NCBI GenBank assembly: GCA_964404285.1 | Contig: CAYOJK010000008.1 | Span: 43,121 to 107,120, forward strand | DNA length: 64,000 nt | Source: JBASEY01 sp964404285 | GTDB lineage: Bacteria; CSSED10-310 | Direction of reading: 5' to 3' | In this document: piece after piece, positions 44,387 to 53,305 of the stretch | Layout: each line of letters begins with the position of its first letter | How positions within the stretch are numbered: the first letter of the stretch is position 1 | Made by a program: the position numbers and the translations under genes | The notes under the pieces: generated by a model | The model's input: only the letters and a program-made list of their open reading frames with translations | Told to the model about the DNA's origin: nothing | The model's database searches: none

Positions 44387-45119
44387 AGAACGCAAATCGG
44401 ATCCAGCCGGTGAGATGGGTCTTCTTGAACACCTTGAAGAGTTGCGTCGCCGGCTTATTTATTCAATTGCAGCTGTATTGTTCTGTTCTATTGTAGCTTA
44501 TTTTTTTGCTGAGGATATTTTCAATTTTTTGGCTAGACCATTGTTGAAAATTCTTCCCGAAATGCATAACAAAATGGTTTTTACTAGTTTGCCTGAGGTG
44601 TTTTTTGTTCATATCAGGGTTGCACTTTTTAGTGGCATCGTTTTTGCCGTACCATATTTATTCTACCAGTTATGGCAATTTATCGTTCCTGCTCTTCGTA
44701 AAGAGGAAAAAAAACTGTTAATTCCTTTTTTGTTCGCTTCTGTTTTGCTGTTTCTTACGGGTGCAGTATTTTGTTATCACCTGGTGTTTCCATGGGGATT
44801 CACATTTTTTCTTAGTTATTCTACTGAATCGATTGTGCCAATGATCACGCTGACGGATTATTTTAAACTGACCACGCGAATGATCTTGGTTTTTGGGGCA
44901 ATTTTTGAGATGCCTGTTTTATCTGCATTTCTTTCACATCTTGGGCTTCTATCGCCTACCTGGTTACGGAAAAGTCGAAGGTATGCGATCATCATTATTT
45001 TTATTGTAGCCGCTATTCTCACACCACCAGACGCTGTCACGCAAATAATGCTAGCAGTTCCAATGCTATTTCTCTTTGAACTCAGTATTTTGACTGCCGC
45101 TCTTTTTCAGCGGAATTGA
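44379..45119 (+). CDS. tatC: Sec-independent translocase protein TatC
   Basis: 246 residues from GTG 44379, which overlaps the tatA stop by eight bases; ATG 44334 or ATG 44415 are possible starts, and no site has a clear SD. The first conserved stretch 'LLEHLEELRRRLIYSI' is the TatC hallmark. About six helices follow, with 'LFCSIVAYFFAEDIF', 'FVHIRVALFSGIVFAVPY' and 'WKSRRYAIII'-like loops such as 'LRKSRRYAIIIIFIV'. TatC recognises twin-arginine signal peptides. The last 38 bases overlap the end of the converging rnr gene. Confidence 0.93.
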   Translation: MNKERKSDPAGEMGLLEHLEELRRRLIYSIAAVLFCSIVAYFFAEDIFNFLARPLLKILPEMHNKMVFTSLPEVFFVHIRVALFSGIVFAVPYLFYQLWQFIVPALRKEEKKLLIPFLFASVLLFLTGAVFCYHLVFPWGFTFFLSYSTESIVPMITLTDYFKLTTRMILVFGAIFEMPVLSAFLSHLGLLSPTWLRKSRRYAIIIIFIVAAILTPPDAVTQIMLAVPMLFLFELSILTAALFQRN

Positions 45120-47025
45120 TCAAGCTAAAGTCAAGCATGCCTCGATCAATATCAGCAAGTTCAAGCCTCACGCGTATTTGTTTACCTGGCTTTAATATGA
45201 GCGAATGATTTTTTGCTGAAAGAGAGTTTGTTCTTTCGCTATAGGTCATATGTGTATCGATGCGAGAAACGGGTAAAAAACCCTCGACAAATGGTTCCTC
45301 AATTTCGACATAGGCGCCAAAAGGTAAAAGATGAGTGATGGTTCCAGAATACTCTGCACCTAATCTGGATTGCATAAATTTGATTTTTTCTATTTTCTGG
45401 GCTTCCCATTCGGCTTCTTGAGCTCGTCTTTCCGAGTCAGACAGTGATAGCGCTTTACGTTCTAAAACGCTTTTTTTGTCAATAGAATATCCTGGAATTC
45501 CAAGAGCTTTTTTGACTGAACGGTGTACTTCTAGATCGGGATATCTTCTGATTGGTGAAGTAAATTGGGTATAAGAATTCAGTGCCAGTCCAAAATGACC
45601 TGATTTGCCGGCTGTATACACCGCTCGTTTCATTGCTCGAAGAATTCTGTAAGATGCTACTGATCGAATAGCTGAATTAGGTATTTTATTAAGAAACTCT
45701 CGAACTTCGGAAGGATTCAGGGGGTTTTTAGGAGGAACTAGGTCCAATTGTGCTAAGCTTTGTTTCAAATCAGCTATTTCCGATATATCTGGAGCTTCAT
45801 GAAAACGTCTTAAATAAGGAATCTTAGCTTCATCTAAAAATTCTGCCACAACCACATTTGCAGCTATCATGAACTCTTCTATTGTCTGCTCTGCTTGGCT
45901 TCGCTTTTTCTTGTGTATTCCTGAAATATCACCTTTAGCATCAAATTCAAAAAAAGTCTCCGGTATATCCAAATCCAAAACGCCTCGTTTGATTCGTTGC
46001 TCAAGAAGAAGATCACAAAGATTTTTCAGTTTATTACATACTTTCGATAAAGATGTGCCTGGCAGCGGCAAATCTGTGTCAGGTTTCGAGCCGGCTTCTA
46101 GAAAATCTGAGTATGTTAATCGGGCATCTGAACGGATAATTGATTCGAAGATTTTGCCTTCAATGATATTGCCTGACCAGTCAAAATCTATCATCACCGT
46201 CACAGCCAATCTATCTTCACGGGGTTTTAATGAGCAGATTTCTGTTGCAAAAGAGTCAGGGAGCATGTGGATAGCTCTTTCGGGCAAATAAACAGATGTT
46301 CCCCTGAGAAATGCTTCTTTATCTACTAATGAACCAGCGGGAATATAATGTGAAACATCGGCAATATGAACACCCAATCGATATCCGTTTGGGGTATCCT
46401 GAATTGATAAAGCATCATCAAAATCTTTAGCGTCTTCAGGGTCAACGGTAAGTGTGGGAATTGAACGTAAATCTATCCGTTTTTCCGTGTTCTTTTGTTT
46501 TGCTTGGCTAATCAGCTGTTCTGCATTCCGGTTAACCTCTTCCGGCATACGATTACGAATCCGAAATTTATCGATAATAATTTCTGTTTGGACGCCAAAA
46601 TCGTATCGAAGTCCAATAATTCTGATGATAGAACCTTTCGGTTTTTCCTGAAATAGTTTTTGTGGTTTTAATTGTACAGCGACAACTTTATCTATCGCGT
46701 TTCCTGGATATTTTCCAACGATCGATATGGGTGGCGAGATTCTTGAATCTAAAGGAAAGACTCTGGCATCGACACCTCTGACCCGAAAATACCCAATTAC
46801 CATATCGGTACGGCGCTTTAATAAAGCGATAGGTAATCCAGTTTTTCGACCTGATTTTTTTGTTTGAATAATGATTTCAATCAAATCTCCATCGACCAAG
46901 TAATGGTTTCTATTTCCAGAGATTTGAATATCGCTATTTGTCTTTTCATCGTATATGGAACCGGCGCCAGACACTTTTCTCTTAAAGTAACCGGTGATCC
47001 GTGCGGGTTTAATTTTTCTTGACAA
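45082..47025 (-). CDS. rnr: Ribonuclease R (RNB family 3'-5' exoribonuclease)
   Basis: 647 residues from TTG 47025. A perfect GGAGG lies five bases upstream (47035-47031); a longer frame from TTG 47037 would begin at or before that SD. Domains: an N-terminal cold-shock-like OB segment (about 1-140), the RNB catalytic domain ('LTVDPEDAKDFDDALSI', with the DxxxxxDFDD metal residues), and a C-terminal S1 domain with 'YSGTITHLLPFGAYVEIEEPFVEGFL'. It is shorter than E. coli RNase R and lacks its extra N-terminal helix-turn-helix region. It degrades structured RNA in the cytoplasm. The start lies antisense near the tRNA-Leu promoter. Confidence 0.95.
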   Translation of the reverse strand: MSRKIKPARITGYFKRKVSGAGSIYDEKTNSDIQISGNRNHYLVDGDLIEIIIQTKKSGRKTGLPIALLKRRTDMVIGYFRVRGVDARVFPLDSRISPPISIVGKYPGNAIDKVVAVQLKPQKLFQEKPKGSIIRIIGLRYDFGVQTEIIIDKFRIRNRMPEEVNRNAEQLISQAKQKNTEKRIDLRSIPTLTVDPEDAKDFDDALSIQDTPNGYRLGVHIADVSHYIPAGSLVDKEAFLRGTSVYLPERAIHMLPDSFATEICSLKPREDRLAVTVMIDFDWSGNIIEGKIFESIIRSDARLTYSDFLEAGSKPDTDLPLPGTSLSKVCNKLKNLCDLLLEQRIKRGVLDLDIPETFFEFDAKGDISGIHKKKRSQAEQTIEEFMIAANVVVAEFLDEAKIPYLRRFHEAPDISEIADLKQSLAQLDLVPPKNPLNPSEVREFLNKIPNSAIRSVASYRILRAMKRAVYTAGKSGHFGLALNSYTQFTSPIRRYPDLEVHRSVKKALGIPGYSIDKKSVLERKALSLSDSERRAQEAEWEAQKIEKIKFMQSRLGAEYSGTITHLLPFGAYVEIEEPFVEGFLPVSRIDTHMTYSERTNSLSAKNHSLILKPGKQIRVRLELADIDRGMLDFSLINSAEKERQSKY

Positions 47026-47047
47026 AAGCACCTCCAAATTGCAAACT
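47019..47047 (+). promoter_or_regulatory. Candidate promoter for tRNA-Leu
   Basis: TTGACA (47019-47024) matches the consensus -35 exactly. CAAACT (47042-47047), 17 bases downstream, is a weaker -10 but keeps A at the second and T at the last position. Predicted start near 47054, ten bases before the tRNA. The -35 overlaps the TTG start codon of rnr on the opposite strand. Confidence 0.5.
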
Positions 47048-47063
47048 AAGTTTTGGTCATGAT

Positions 47064-47147
47064 GCCGAAGTGGTGGAATTGGCAGACACGCTAGGTTCAG
47101 GGTCTAGTGAGCGCAAGTTCGTGGGGGTTCAAGTCCCCCCTTCGGCA
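47064..47147 (+). tRNA. tRNA-Leu (anticodon CAG)
   Basis: The acceptor stem pairs GCCGAAG (47064-47070) with CTTCGGC (47140-47146), followed by discriminator A. The D-arm has AATTGGCAGA in the loop. The anticodon stem CTAGG/TCTAG encloses TTCAGGG, giving anticodon CAG (reads CUG). A class II long variable arm (GTGAGCGCAAGTTCGT) and T-arm GGGGG-TTCAAGT-CCCCC complete the leucine type. The CCA end is not encoded (TAC follows the discriminator), so it must be added after transcription. Confidence 0.96.
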
Positions 47148-47153
47148 TACCGA

Positions 47154-47186
47154 AAACGTCTCATAAGGAATATGAGACGTTTTTTT
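47154..47186 (+). terminator. Rho-independent terminator after tRNA-Leu
   Basis: AAACGTCTCAT (47154-47164) and ATGAGACGTTT (47172-47182) form an 11-bp stem with a 7-base loop (AAGGAAT), followed by a T-run to 47186. It ends the tRNA transcript and overlaps the last bases of the converging PEGA/PDZ gene, so it could work on that transcript too. Confidence 0.9.
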
Positions 47187-49347
47187 ATTGAAGCAAGCGG
47201 TACAACAAGGGCCCATCACCATGAACAATTGTCGCACCAGTCGACTCAATTGCAGACCTTAAGTGTGTATCTGCAGCTACTTGATTACGAAGAGACTTTT
47301 CAACAAGGAATTGTAAATAGGAAAGTGTTCCAGAGTTGATGCCATTGCTATCGGGTAAAACACATTTTTTAAAATAATCTCGCGCTTTATCAGGGCGATC
47401 AATTGCCAAGTAACACACGCCGGCATTTAACTTCAACCATTCTGGAACAGGTGTAAGCGTAGCTGCTAGAACTTCCAGATGAGCGAGAATTATATTATTT
47501 GGTATTTGTTTGCTACCGAGAGCTTTAATCAATGGTTGTCTTTTCATTTGAATAATGGTCTCAAGTACCGCCCCATCCTGTAGACAGGTCAATGGCATAA
47601 TTTCTGGCGCGTCGGATTGGCGTAGAACAGCTTCAAAATCATTTTTTGTCGTTACCGGTAAATCGTTCATTTTTAATATGATATCACCGGGGTGAAGAAA
47701 TGAGTTTTCTGAAGGGCCATCATTTATTATGTCGGAAATATAAAGTTTATTGTTTATTTCTGTAACTCTTAAACCAGATTGAAGTCTTGTCATTTCAGGT
47801 AAATGTAAAAGTTCCAAACCTATTTCTTCAGATAATTTTTCTAAGGGAATACCTGAGGGTAAGGGAATCACATCGGGTTTAGCTGAATCACGGTGAATGA
47901 AAAATAGAAATGCTTTTTCATGCGATGACTTAGGAACAAGTTTCGCAAAAGCATAGAGAGTGACATTGGTATGTGATAAGGACGCAACCATATCGGCTAA
48001 CTTAGCAGTCCACAACGGATTGAAAGGATCAAAATCAGGTGTTTTTAATGATTCTAAAACGGATGCAACTGAAGGATGAAGACGAAATTGCCGGGATTGT
48101 ATGCTGGACATAATATTGAGTGCATCTGAGCTCTCAATCCAATCCAAGATTTTTTTTTCACCCATATCCGCTGTGTTTCGATCAGACGATACAGTTCCTA
48201 GATAAAGCACTCCAGGTCTAGGAAAAGCTTGAAAAGAAGTATTTGCATCAGGGGGCAAATTTATTGTTTGAAACCATTCTGTTTTGTTATCGAAAACGAC
48301 CTTGATCGATCGTTCACCAGGGCAGACAATAGCATTATTCAATGGCGTAAAGCCCATAAAAACCTCATCGACAAAAACTTTATTTCCTGGATCGTCTGTT
48401 TCTACATTGATTCGAGTTTCGATTGGTTCTAGTGCCAACAATGGGAGATAATAATCTGCCGCATCAAACGTTATTTTATATTCGACTGTTTTCCTGCATT
48501 CTTTTTCAAAAGATAAAAGATGTTGGCCTTGAGGGATAGCTTGAATAACTGTTGGTTGTGAAAAGTCAGGAGGGTAGAACCCCAATGTTTGAAGAGTCCA
48601 ATAGAATGTGGGTAAAAGAGGTTTTGTAACAATGGGTTCAGAGGCAGAATCAAGTATTATGGATGTTCCAGGTGGTGATATCCATACAAGAAGATTTCCC
48701 GAATTTCGCGCTAAACGCGGATTGATAACCAAAGTCTGATTACGCTCAATTATGATAGTCTGTTCAACAGACTCGAACCCGGGGCGAACAATCCGAATAT
48801 TATGTGTTCCGACTGGGACAAACACATGTTCAAGCGGTGTGATGCCAATTGAAGCGTCATTCAAATAGACCGTCGCACTTGGTGGATCGCTAATCACCGT
48901 TAGAAAACCAACATATCTGTCCCGTATGGTTTCAAACCATTCGGCAAGCTCCGGCGTAGCAATTTCTCCAGAAAGTGTCTGGGCGGGATCGATGCGTAAA
49001 ATCTCATTAGCCAGTAATTCAGCTTCAGCTTTCCTGCCACTATCGTAATCCAGAACCATTTTTAAGAATAGTGATCTGAGAATAAGATGGTCAGCATCTT
49101 GTTGTTGAGAAATCAGAAGCGAAGGCAATATGGCTTCACATTGATCCCGAATGGACTGTAGCTCCTGAATAGCCACCGCTATATCAACTTGGCGAATATT
49201 ATTTTCAAGAACATTTAATCGAAGAGCTATCTCGTGTAAAGTATGAGTATGCGGAAGGTATTCCTGTTCAATTTGCGCATTTACTGAAAATGCTGAAATG
49301 CACAAAATTGAGATAAAAAGAATTTTATCGATAACAGAAAATTTCAT
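47185..49347 (-). CDS. Exported PEGA-repeat and PDZ-domain protein
   Basis: 720 residues from ATG 49347, with AGGAGA upstream and a following signal peptide ('ILFISILCISAFSVNA'). The longer frame lacks these. Layout: a helical segment (about 25-155); PEGA-type beta units ('LTVISDPPSATVYLNDAS', 'GTHNIRIVRPGFESVEQ') and at least one more ('TDDPGNKVFVDEVFMGFTPL'); a middle region; and a PDZ domain ('GDIILKMNDLPVTTKNDF', about 585-640). The last 80 residues are helical. PEGA and PDZ domains mediate protein or peptide binding in the envelope. It overlaps the upstream gene by 23 bases, so all three genes here are one unit. Confidence 0.8.
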   Translation of the reverse strand: MKFSVIDKILFISILCISAFSVNAQIEQEYLPHTHTLHEIALRLNVLENNIRQVDIAVAIQELQSIRDQCEAILPSLLISQQQDADHLILRSLFLKMVLDYDSGRKAEAELLANEILRIDPAQTLSGEIATPELAEWFETIRDRYVGFLTVISDPPSATVYLNDASIGITPLEHVFVPVGTHNIRIVRPGFESVEQTIIIERNQTLVINPRLARNSGNLLVWISPPGTSIILDSASEPIVTKPLLPTFYWTLQTLGFYPPDFSQPTVIQAIPQGQHLLSFEKECRKTVEYKITFDAADYYLPLLALEPIETRINVETDDPGNKVFVDEVFMGFTPLNNAIVCPGERSIKVVFDNKTEWFQTINLPPDANTSFQAFPRPGVLYLGTVSSDRNTADMGEKKILDWIESSDALNIMSSIQSRQFRLHPSVASVLESLKTPDFDPFNPLWTAKLADMVASLSHTNVTLYAFAKLVPKSSHEKAFLFFIHRDSAKPDVIPLPSGIPLEKLSEEIGLELLHLPEMTRLQSGLRVTEINNKLYISDIINDGPSENSFLHPGDIILKMNDLPVTTKNDFEAVLRQSDAPEIMPLTCLQDGAVLETIIQMKRQPLIKALGSKQIPNNIILAHLEVLAATLTPVPEWLKLNAGVCYLAIDRPDKARDYFKKCVLPDSNGINSGTLSYLQFLVEKSLRNQVAADTHLRSAIESTGATIVHGDGPLLYRLLQ

Positions 49348-50449
49348 GCCGTCTCCTGTCAGCAATAAAAATACGACCATCAGGTCCAATTGAAATATCT
49401 GTAGGTGAGCGAAGAATATCCCCTTTGGGGTCAAGAGCCACGGTTTTTAGGCAGACCCCTCGAGGCGAAAAAATCGCAACCGTTTTATTTTGATTCAGTA
49501 CATAAAGATGGCCAAACCAGTCTGTAGCCATACCAATGGGATTAGTCAGGTTGTAATTGGAGCCTTTGAAAGGTATTTTCACCACAGGCGTTGTCCCGAT
49601 AGTTGCAACCTGGCGTAAAGAAGGCGTCAAAACCCAGCATCCATTAGAAGAATGCTTTATCAAGCGTTCATTTCCATTGGGAGGAAAAGCCGGGATTGTA
49701 TCCAAGAAATTTCCTTCAATATCGAAACAAACCATATTAGTGTTTCTTCGATCAAGAACCATCCATTTGTTATTGCTGGTTATGACTGCATCGATAATTC
49801 GTGTCAATTCCAATGGACCTTGAAAATTATATATTCTATTGTCAAGCCAATAGCCATTTTCCAACACAACAAGGGGACTACTCCCGCGAAGTTTTAAGCT
49901 GCGTATTCTATCTGGAAGAGGAAAAGTAGGAGGTTTGAGCTTGTAAGAGCCTGTTTTTGTTTCAGAGAAAATAAGTAGCTTATAACGATCCAAGACAACT
50001 AAATCATCATCAGGGGTCACTATAATTTCCTGGGGACTCTCCAATTCAGAACCCGTTAGCTGAAACTCCGTGTCCAGTCTGTAGTCTTGTCCAGGGATAT
50101 ATAATCTTTGTAATAATTCAAGCCTACCTTTTAATATGTTTTGTTGTTCCACGGAAATTTTCTGATTCGCGATGGCAATTTCCAGCCACTCCATTGCCTG
50201 AGGAGCTTTATGGACCATTACACATAGACGAGAAAGCAATTCAGCTGCCCGAATCCCTTCTTTTCCATAGGGGTCAAACCATATATATTTCAGAAGCGAT
50301 GCTTCAGCTGTTGTCCATTGTTCCAAACGAATAAGTTCTTCAATATCTGTCAGTGAGCTGTCTTGATAAACATTTGGTTGTGCGAGAAGACTTTGTGTTA
50401 TTGCACCCAAAAATAAACCTATAAAAAATGATGTAAAACCCAACTTCAT
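49325..50449 (-). CDS. Exported beta-propeller (NHL-like) protein
   Basis: 374 residues from ATG 50449, which overlaps the stop of the upstream gene as ATGA; a TTG at 50458 lacks spacing for an SD. Signal peptide 'FFIGLFLGAITQSLLA'. Residues about 30-110 are helical and TPR-like ('AEASLLKYIWFDP', 'APQAMEWLEIAIANQ'). About 130-374 form repeated propeller blades ('SPQEIIVTPDDDLVVLDRYK', 'LTNPIGMATDWFGHLYVLNQN', 'SPTDISIGPDGRIFIADRR'), as in NHL or six-bladed propellers. Function unknown; periplasmic or outer-membrane-associated scaffold or binding protein. Confidence 0.78.
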   Translation of the reverse strand: MKLGFTSFFIGLFLGAITQSLLAQPNVYQDSSLTDIEELIRLEQWTTAEASLLKYIWFDPYGKEGIRAAELLSRLCVMVHKAPQAMEWLEIAIANQKISVEQQNILKGRLELLQRLYIPGQDYRLDTEFQLTGSELESPQEIIVTPDDDLVVLDRYKLLIFSETKTGSYKLKPPTFPLPDRIRSLKLRGSSPLVVLENGYWLDNRIYNFQGPLELTRIIDAVITSNNKWMVLDRRNTNMVCFDIEGNFLDTIPAFPPNGNERLIKHSSNGCWVLTPSLRQVATIGTTPVVKIPFKGSNYNLTNPIGMATDWFGHLYVLNQNKTVAIFSPRGVCLKTVALDPKGDILRSPTDISIGPDGRIFIADRRRHEIFCYR

Positions 50450-51576
50450 GGTAGACAACCTCTAACGGCTGGAATATTTCGAGTTTGTTTAGATACTGCT
50501 TTCACCCATATGCTCTGTTCATCATCACATTGGTCAAATTTGAAACGCATGTTATATAATCCCGGATATACTTCAAAAGTCCCGGGAGTTTTTCCTAAAG
50601 TGTGCCCGGCGACTTCAATGATTGCGCCCGAAGGATTTGAGTCCAATATTACTTTTCCAAGTGAATCCAGCGTGATTGTATGGGTGCGTTTTTCAATTAT
50701 TGTAACTGTTTGATCGATATCAAGTAAATAAGTTGAATTGACGAGTCTGATCGTATGTTTTCCTGTCGGTAAACGAACGCTGGCTCGAGTTTTACCGGCA
50801 ATAATTTTGCTTGACCCTCGATATACATCGACTGGGAAGTCACTGTTCACTTGTAAAGAACCTTCTGGAGGCGGTTTTGGCGTTGGTTTAGAGCTTGGTT
50901 TTGGTGTTGCTGTAGAAGGAGACGGTTTTCGCTTTAGTTCGAATTCCAAAGGTTTTTCAGGTGGAAAATCCGGTACTTGGTATTCTGTGGTTGCTTCCTG
51001 ATAGCCGGCTTTCGAAACTTCGATTTTCACTGATTGACCAGCTTTTAACTCATACTCCAAAGGCGTAATCTTCTTTGTATCAATACCATCGATTACAATA
51101 GAGGCTCCTGATGGTTTGGATTCAATTGAAACCTTGACGTATTCAGGTTTGAGTTGGAAATGGATTTCAATCAAGTCTTGATCGAGTATGATATCGATAC
51201 CCTCTGAACTCGGAAGGATTTCTGGAGATGTATTGGGCGCTAAAGGAATATTTATTAAAACATATTCGGGATAATACGCAGGATGGGATGCGTCAACGCG
51301 ATAGGAGTTACCTCGTGGCCATGAAACCGGAGATAGCAGTGGATTGTCAACAGAGACATTATTTAATTCTAAGGAAGAGTCGTGGGGAATAGCTTCTAGA
51401 GAAAGGGTGATTTGAAGAGTTTTGTCTTTTAAGCCGAACATACGCAAGATACCATCAGTTCCTAATAAGAAAACTGAAAGAGCTGCCATACTGAGTAAAA
51501 CGATAAAGACAAATATCAGGAATCTAAATTTTTCCCGAAATGATGGTTCTTCCCAACCTGTATCCAAATGCTCCAT
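50446..51576 (-). CDS. Membrane-anchored PEGA-repeat protein
   Basis: 376 residues from ATG 51576, with GAGG six bases upstream; the longer frame would add 42 unsupported residues. A short N-terminal tail is followed by one membrane helix ('FRFLIFVFIVLLSMAALSV'), then an extracytoplasmic region. Three PEGA-like units are visible: 'SIESKPSGASIVIDGIDTK', 'LQVNSDFPVDVYRGSSKI', and 'VILDSNPSGAIIEVAGHTLG'. Between the first and second is a Pro/Lys/Ser-rich linker. PEGA domains often occur on kinase C-termini and surface proteins. It is the first gene of the three-gene unit and divergent from glgA. Confidence 0.8.
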   Translation of the reverse strand: MEHLDTGWEEPSFREKFRFLIFVFIVLLSMAALSVFLLGTDGILRMFGLKDKTLQITLSLEAIPHDSSLELNNVSVDNPLLSPVSWPRGNSYRVDASHPAYYPEYVLINIPLAPNTSPEILPSSEGIDIILDQDLIEIHFQLKPEYVKVSIESKPSGASIVIDGIDTKKITPLEYELKAGQSVKIEVSKAGYQEATTEYQVPDFPPEKPLEFELKRKPSPSTATPKPSSKPTPKPPPEGSLQVNSDFPVDVYRGSSKIIAGKTRASVRLPTGKHTIRLVNSTYLLDIDQTVTIIEKRTHTITLDSLGKVILDSNPSGAIIEVAGHTLGKTPGTFEVYPGLYNMRFKFDQCDDEQSIWVKAVSKQTRNIPAVRGCLP

Positions 51577-51748
51577 CGTTACCTCATCATTGGAATATGC
51601 CGGAAAATATATTATCTTTAAGTGTTTGCAGAGGCAAGGATAATTAACGAAACTCACGTAAAAAAATGTATCTTTCAAATAGGCGAGTGTTGATTGTGAC
51701 ATGAAAAGAATGAGACTAGCGCTGATTTTTTTAAGGAGAAGCTGAAGA

Positions 51749-53233
51749 ATGAATCAAAAATCTTTACAAATTGCTTTTATCGCTTCTGAATGTGAACCCT
51801 TTATTAAAACAGGAGGTTTGGCTGATGTTGTTGGCTCGCTGCCAAAAGCATTGAAATTATTAGGGCATGATCCTTTTATCGTAATTCCTTTATATTCGGA
51901 CATAAACCTTAGTTCGATGAATGTTATTACGCTGTTACCTTCTATGGGCGTATGGATGGGAAATAAATTGGAATGGTGTGCTGTTCACAAAGTCATCAAA
52001 GATGACATTCCAATTTATTTCATTGAATTTAATATCTATTTCTCACGCTATGGGTTGTACCACGATGCAGCTTTTAAAGATTATCCTGATAATCATCGGA
52101 GATTCGGGTTTTTTACTCGCGCTGCGCTTCAACTGATGATCGATTTAAATATCAGGATCGATATTCTTCATGTTCATGACTGGCAAACGGCTTTAGGTAG
52201 CGCTTATCAGAAAATTTGGCATTGGAATCATCCAGCTATTGGAAAAGCGGGGTCAGTTTTGACTATTCATAATCTGGCATATCAAGGCGTTTTCTCTGCT
52301 GATTGTTATGAATATCTTGGGTTGCAATGGAAGAATTTTACATCGGACAAATTTGAAGATCATGGACGAATTAATTTCCTTAAAGGAGGAATACATTATG
52401 CGGATATGGTCACCACAGTAAGTGGTAAATATGCAGATGAAATTCGGACCCCGGAACTGGGATATGGACTGGCGCCTTATCTCAGTGACAAGGCTGAAAA
52501 TTTCCAAGGCATTATGAATGGTGTTGACTATTCTGTTTGGAATCCAGAAATCGACCCTTTAATTCCTGCCAGGTATTCTGTTGAAGACATGACTGGAAAA
52601 GCTATTTGTAAACAACATCTACAAGAACGAATGGGACTATCGGTAGACCCTCAGATTCCAGTTTTTGGAATCGTAAGTAGATTTGCTTCGCAGAAAGGTC
52701 TGGATTTATTAATTCCAATTATTGGAGATATTTTTAGGGAAATGAAGTGTCAATTTGTCATTTTGGGCGCTGGTGATCCTTCACTGGAAGCATTTTTTTC
52801 TCAGCTTCCGAGGCAATTTCCTGGTCGTATTGCGTCCATAATTGGTTATGATAATGAATTGGCTCACTGGATTGAAGCAGGCGCTGATTGTTTTGTTATG
52901 CCATCAATTTATGAACCTTGTGGATTGAATCAAATATATTCCATGAAATATGGCGCCTTGCCGCTGGTTAGAGCTACGGGTGGACTGGATGAATCTGTTG
53001 AACAATACAATGAGAAGACTGGGAGTGGAACGGGATTCAAATTTGATACTCCGAGTTCCAGGGCATTGTTTGATACCATCGGTTGGGCTATCAGCACTTG
53101 GTTTGATCGAAAAGATCATTATAGTCGAATGCAAGATTCTGCAATGAGAAAAGATTTTTCTTGGACAAAGAGCGCTGGAGCCTATGCGAAGCTCTATCGT
53201 CTGACACTGAACTTAAAAAACCATGCAATTTGA
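51749..53233 (+). CDS. glgA: Glycogen synthase (ADP-glucose type, GT5)
   Basis: 494 residues, the normal GlgA length, with AAGGAG upstream. The N-terminal 'KTGGLADVVGSLPKAL' (K20-G23) is the ADP-glucose-binding loop of GT5 enzymes. The C-terminal lobe has 'GIVSRFASQKGLDLL' and 'MPSIYEPCGLNQIYSMKYG' with the conserved Glu, and 'ATGGLDESV'. It extends alpha-1,4-glucan chains from ADP-glucose in the cytoplasm. Together with the two GlgC homologues downstream, it makes a glycogen synthesis locus. No branching enzyme is visible in the window. Confidence 0.96.
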   Translation: MNQKSLQIAFIASECEPFIKTGGLADVVGSLPKALKLLGHDPFIVIPLYSDINLSSMNVITLLPSMGVWMGNKLEWCAVHKVIKDDIPIYFIEFNIYFSRYGLYHDAAFKDYPDNHRRFGFFTRAALQLMIDLNIRIDILHVHDWQTALGSAYQKIWHWNHPAIGKAGSVLTIHNLAYQGVFSADCYEYLGLQWKNFTSDKFEDHGRINFLKGGIHYADMVTTVSGKYADEIRTPELGYGLAPYLSDKAENFQGIMNGVDYSVWNPEIDPLIPARYSVEDMTGKAICKQHLQERMGLSVDPQIPVFGIVSRFASQKGLDLLIPIIGDIFREMKCQFVILGAGDPSLEAFFSQLPRQFPGRIASIIGYDNELAHWIEAGADCFVMPSIYEPCGLNQIYSMKYGALPLVRATGGLDESVEQYNEKTGSGTGFKFDTPSSRALFDTIGWAISTWFDRKDHYSRMQDSAMRKDFSWTKSAGAYAKLYRLTLNLKNHAI

Positions 53234-53305
53234 ACCCCGAAGTATTCTCAGCTATATTTACTGTTTCCGGATATTAAATAGCCGGGGTGGAGGATAAATA
53301 ATATA

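Noticed and set aside
45869..46291. 140-residue plus-strand open frame
   Set aside because: It is antisense inside rnr, which has clear RNB motifs in the opposite frame.
47019..47339. 106-residue plus-strand open frame
   Set aside because: It runs through the tRNA-Leu gene and its terminator and has no coding pattern; the RNA gene is the real feature.
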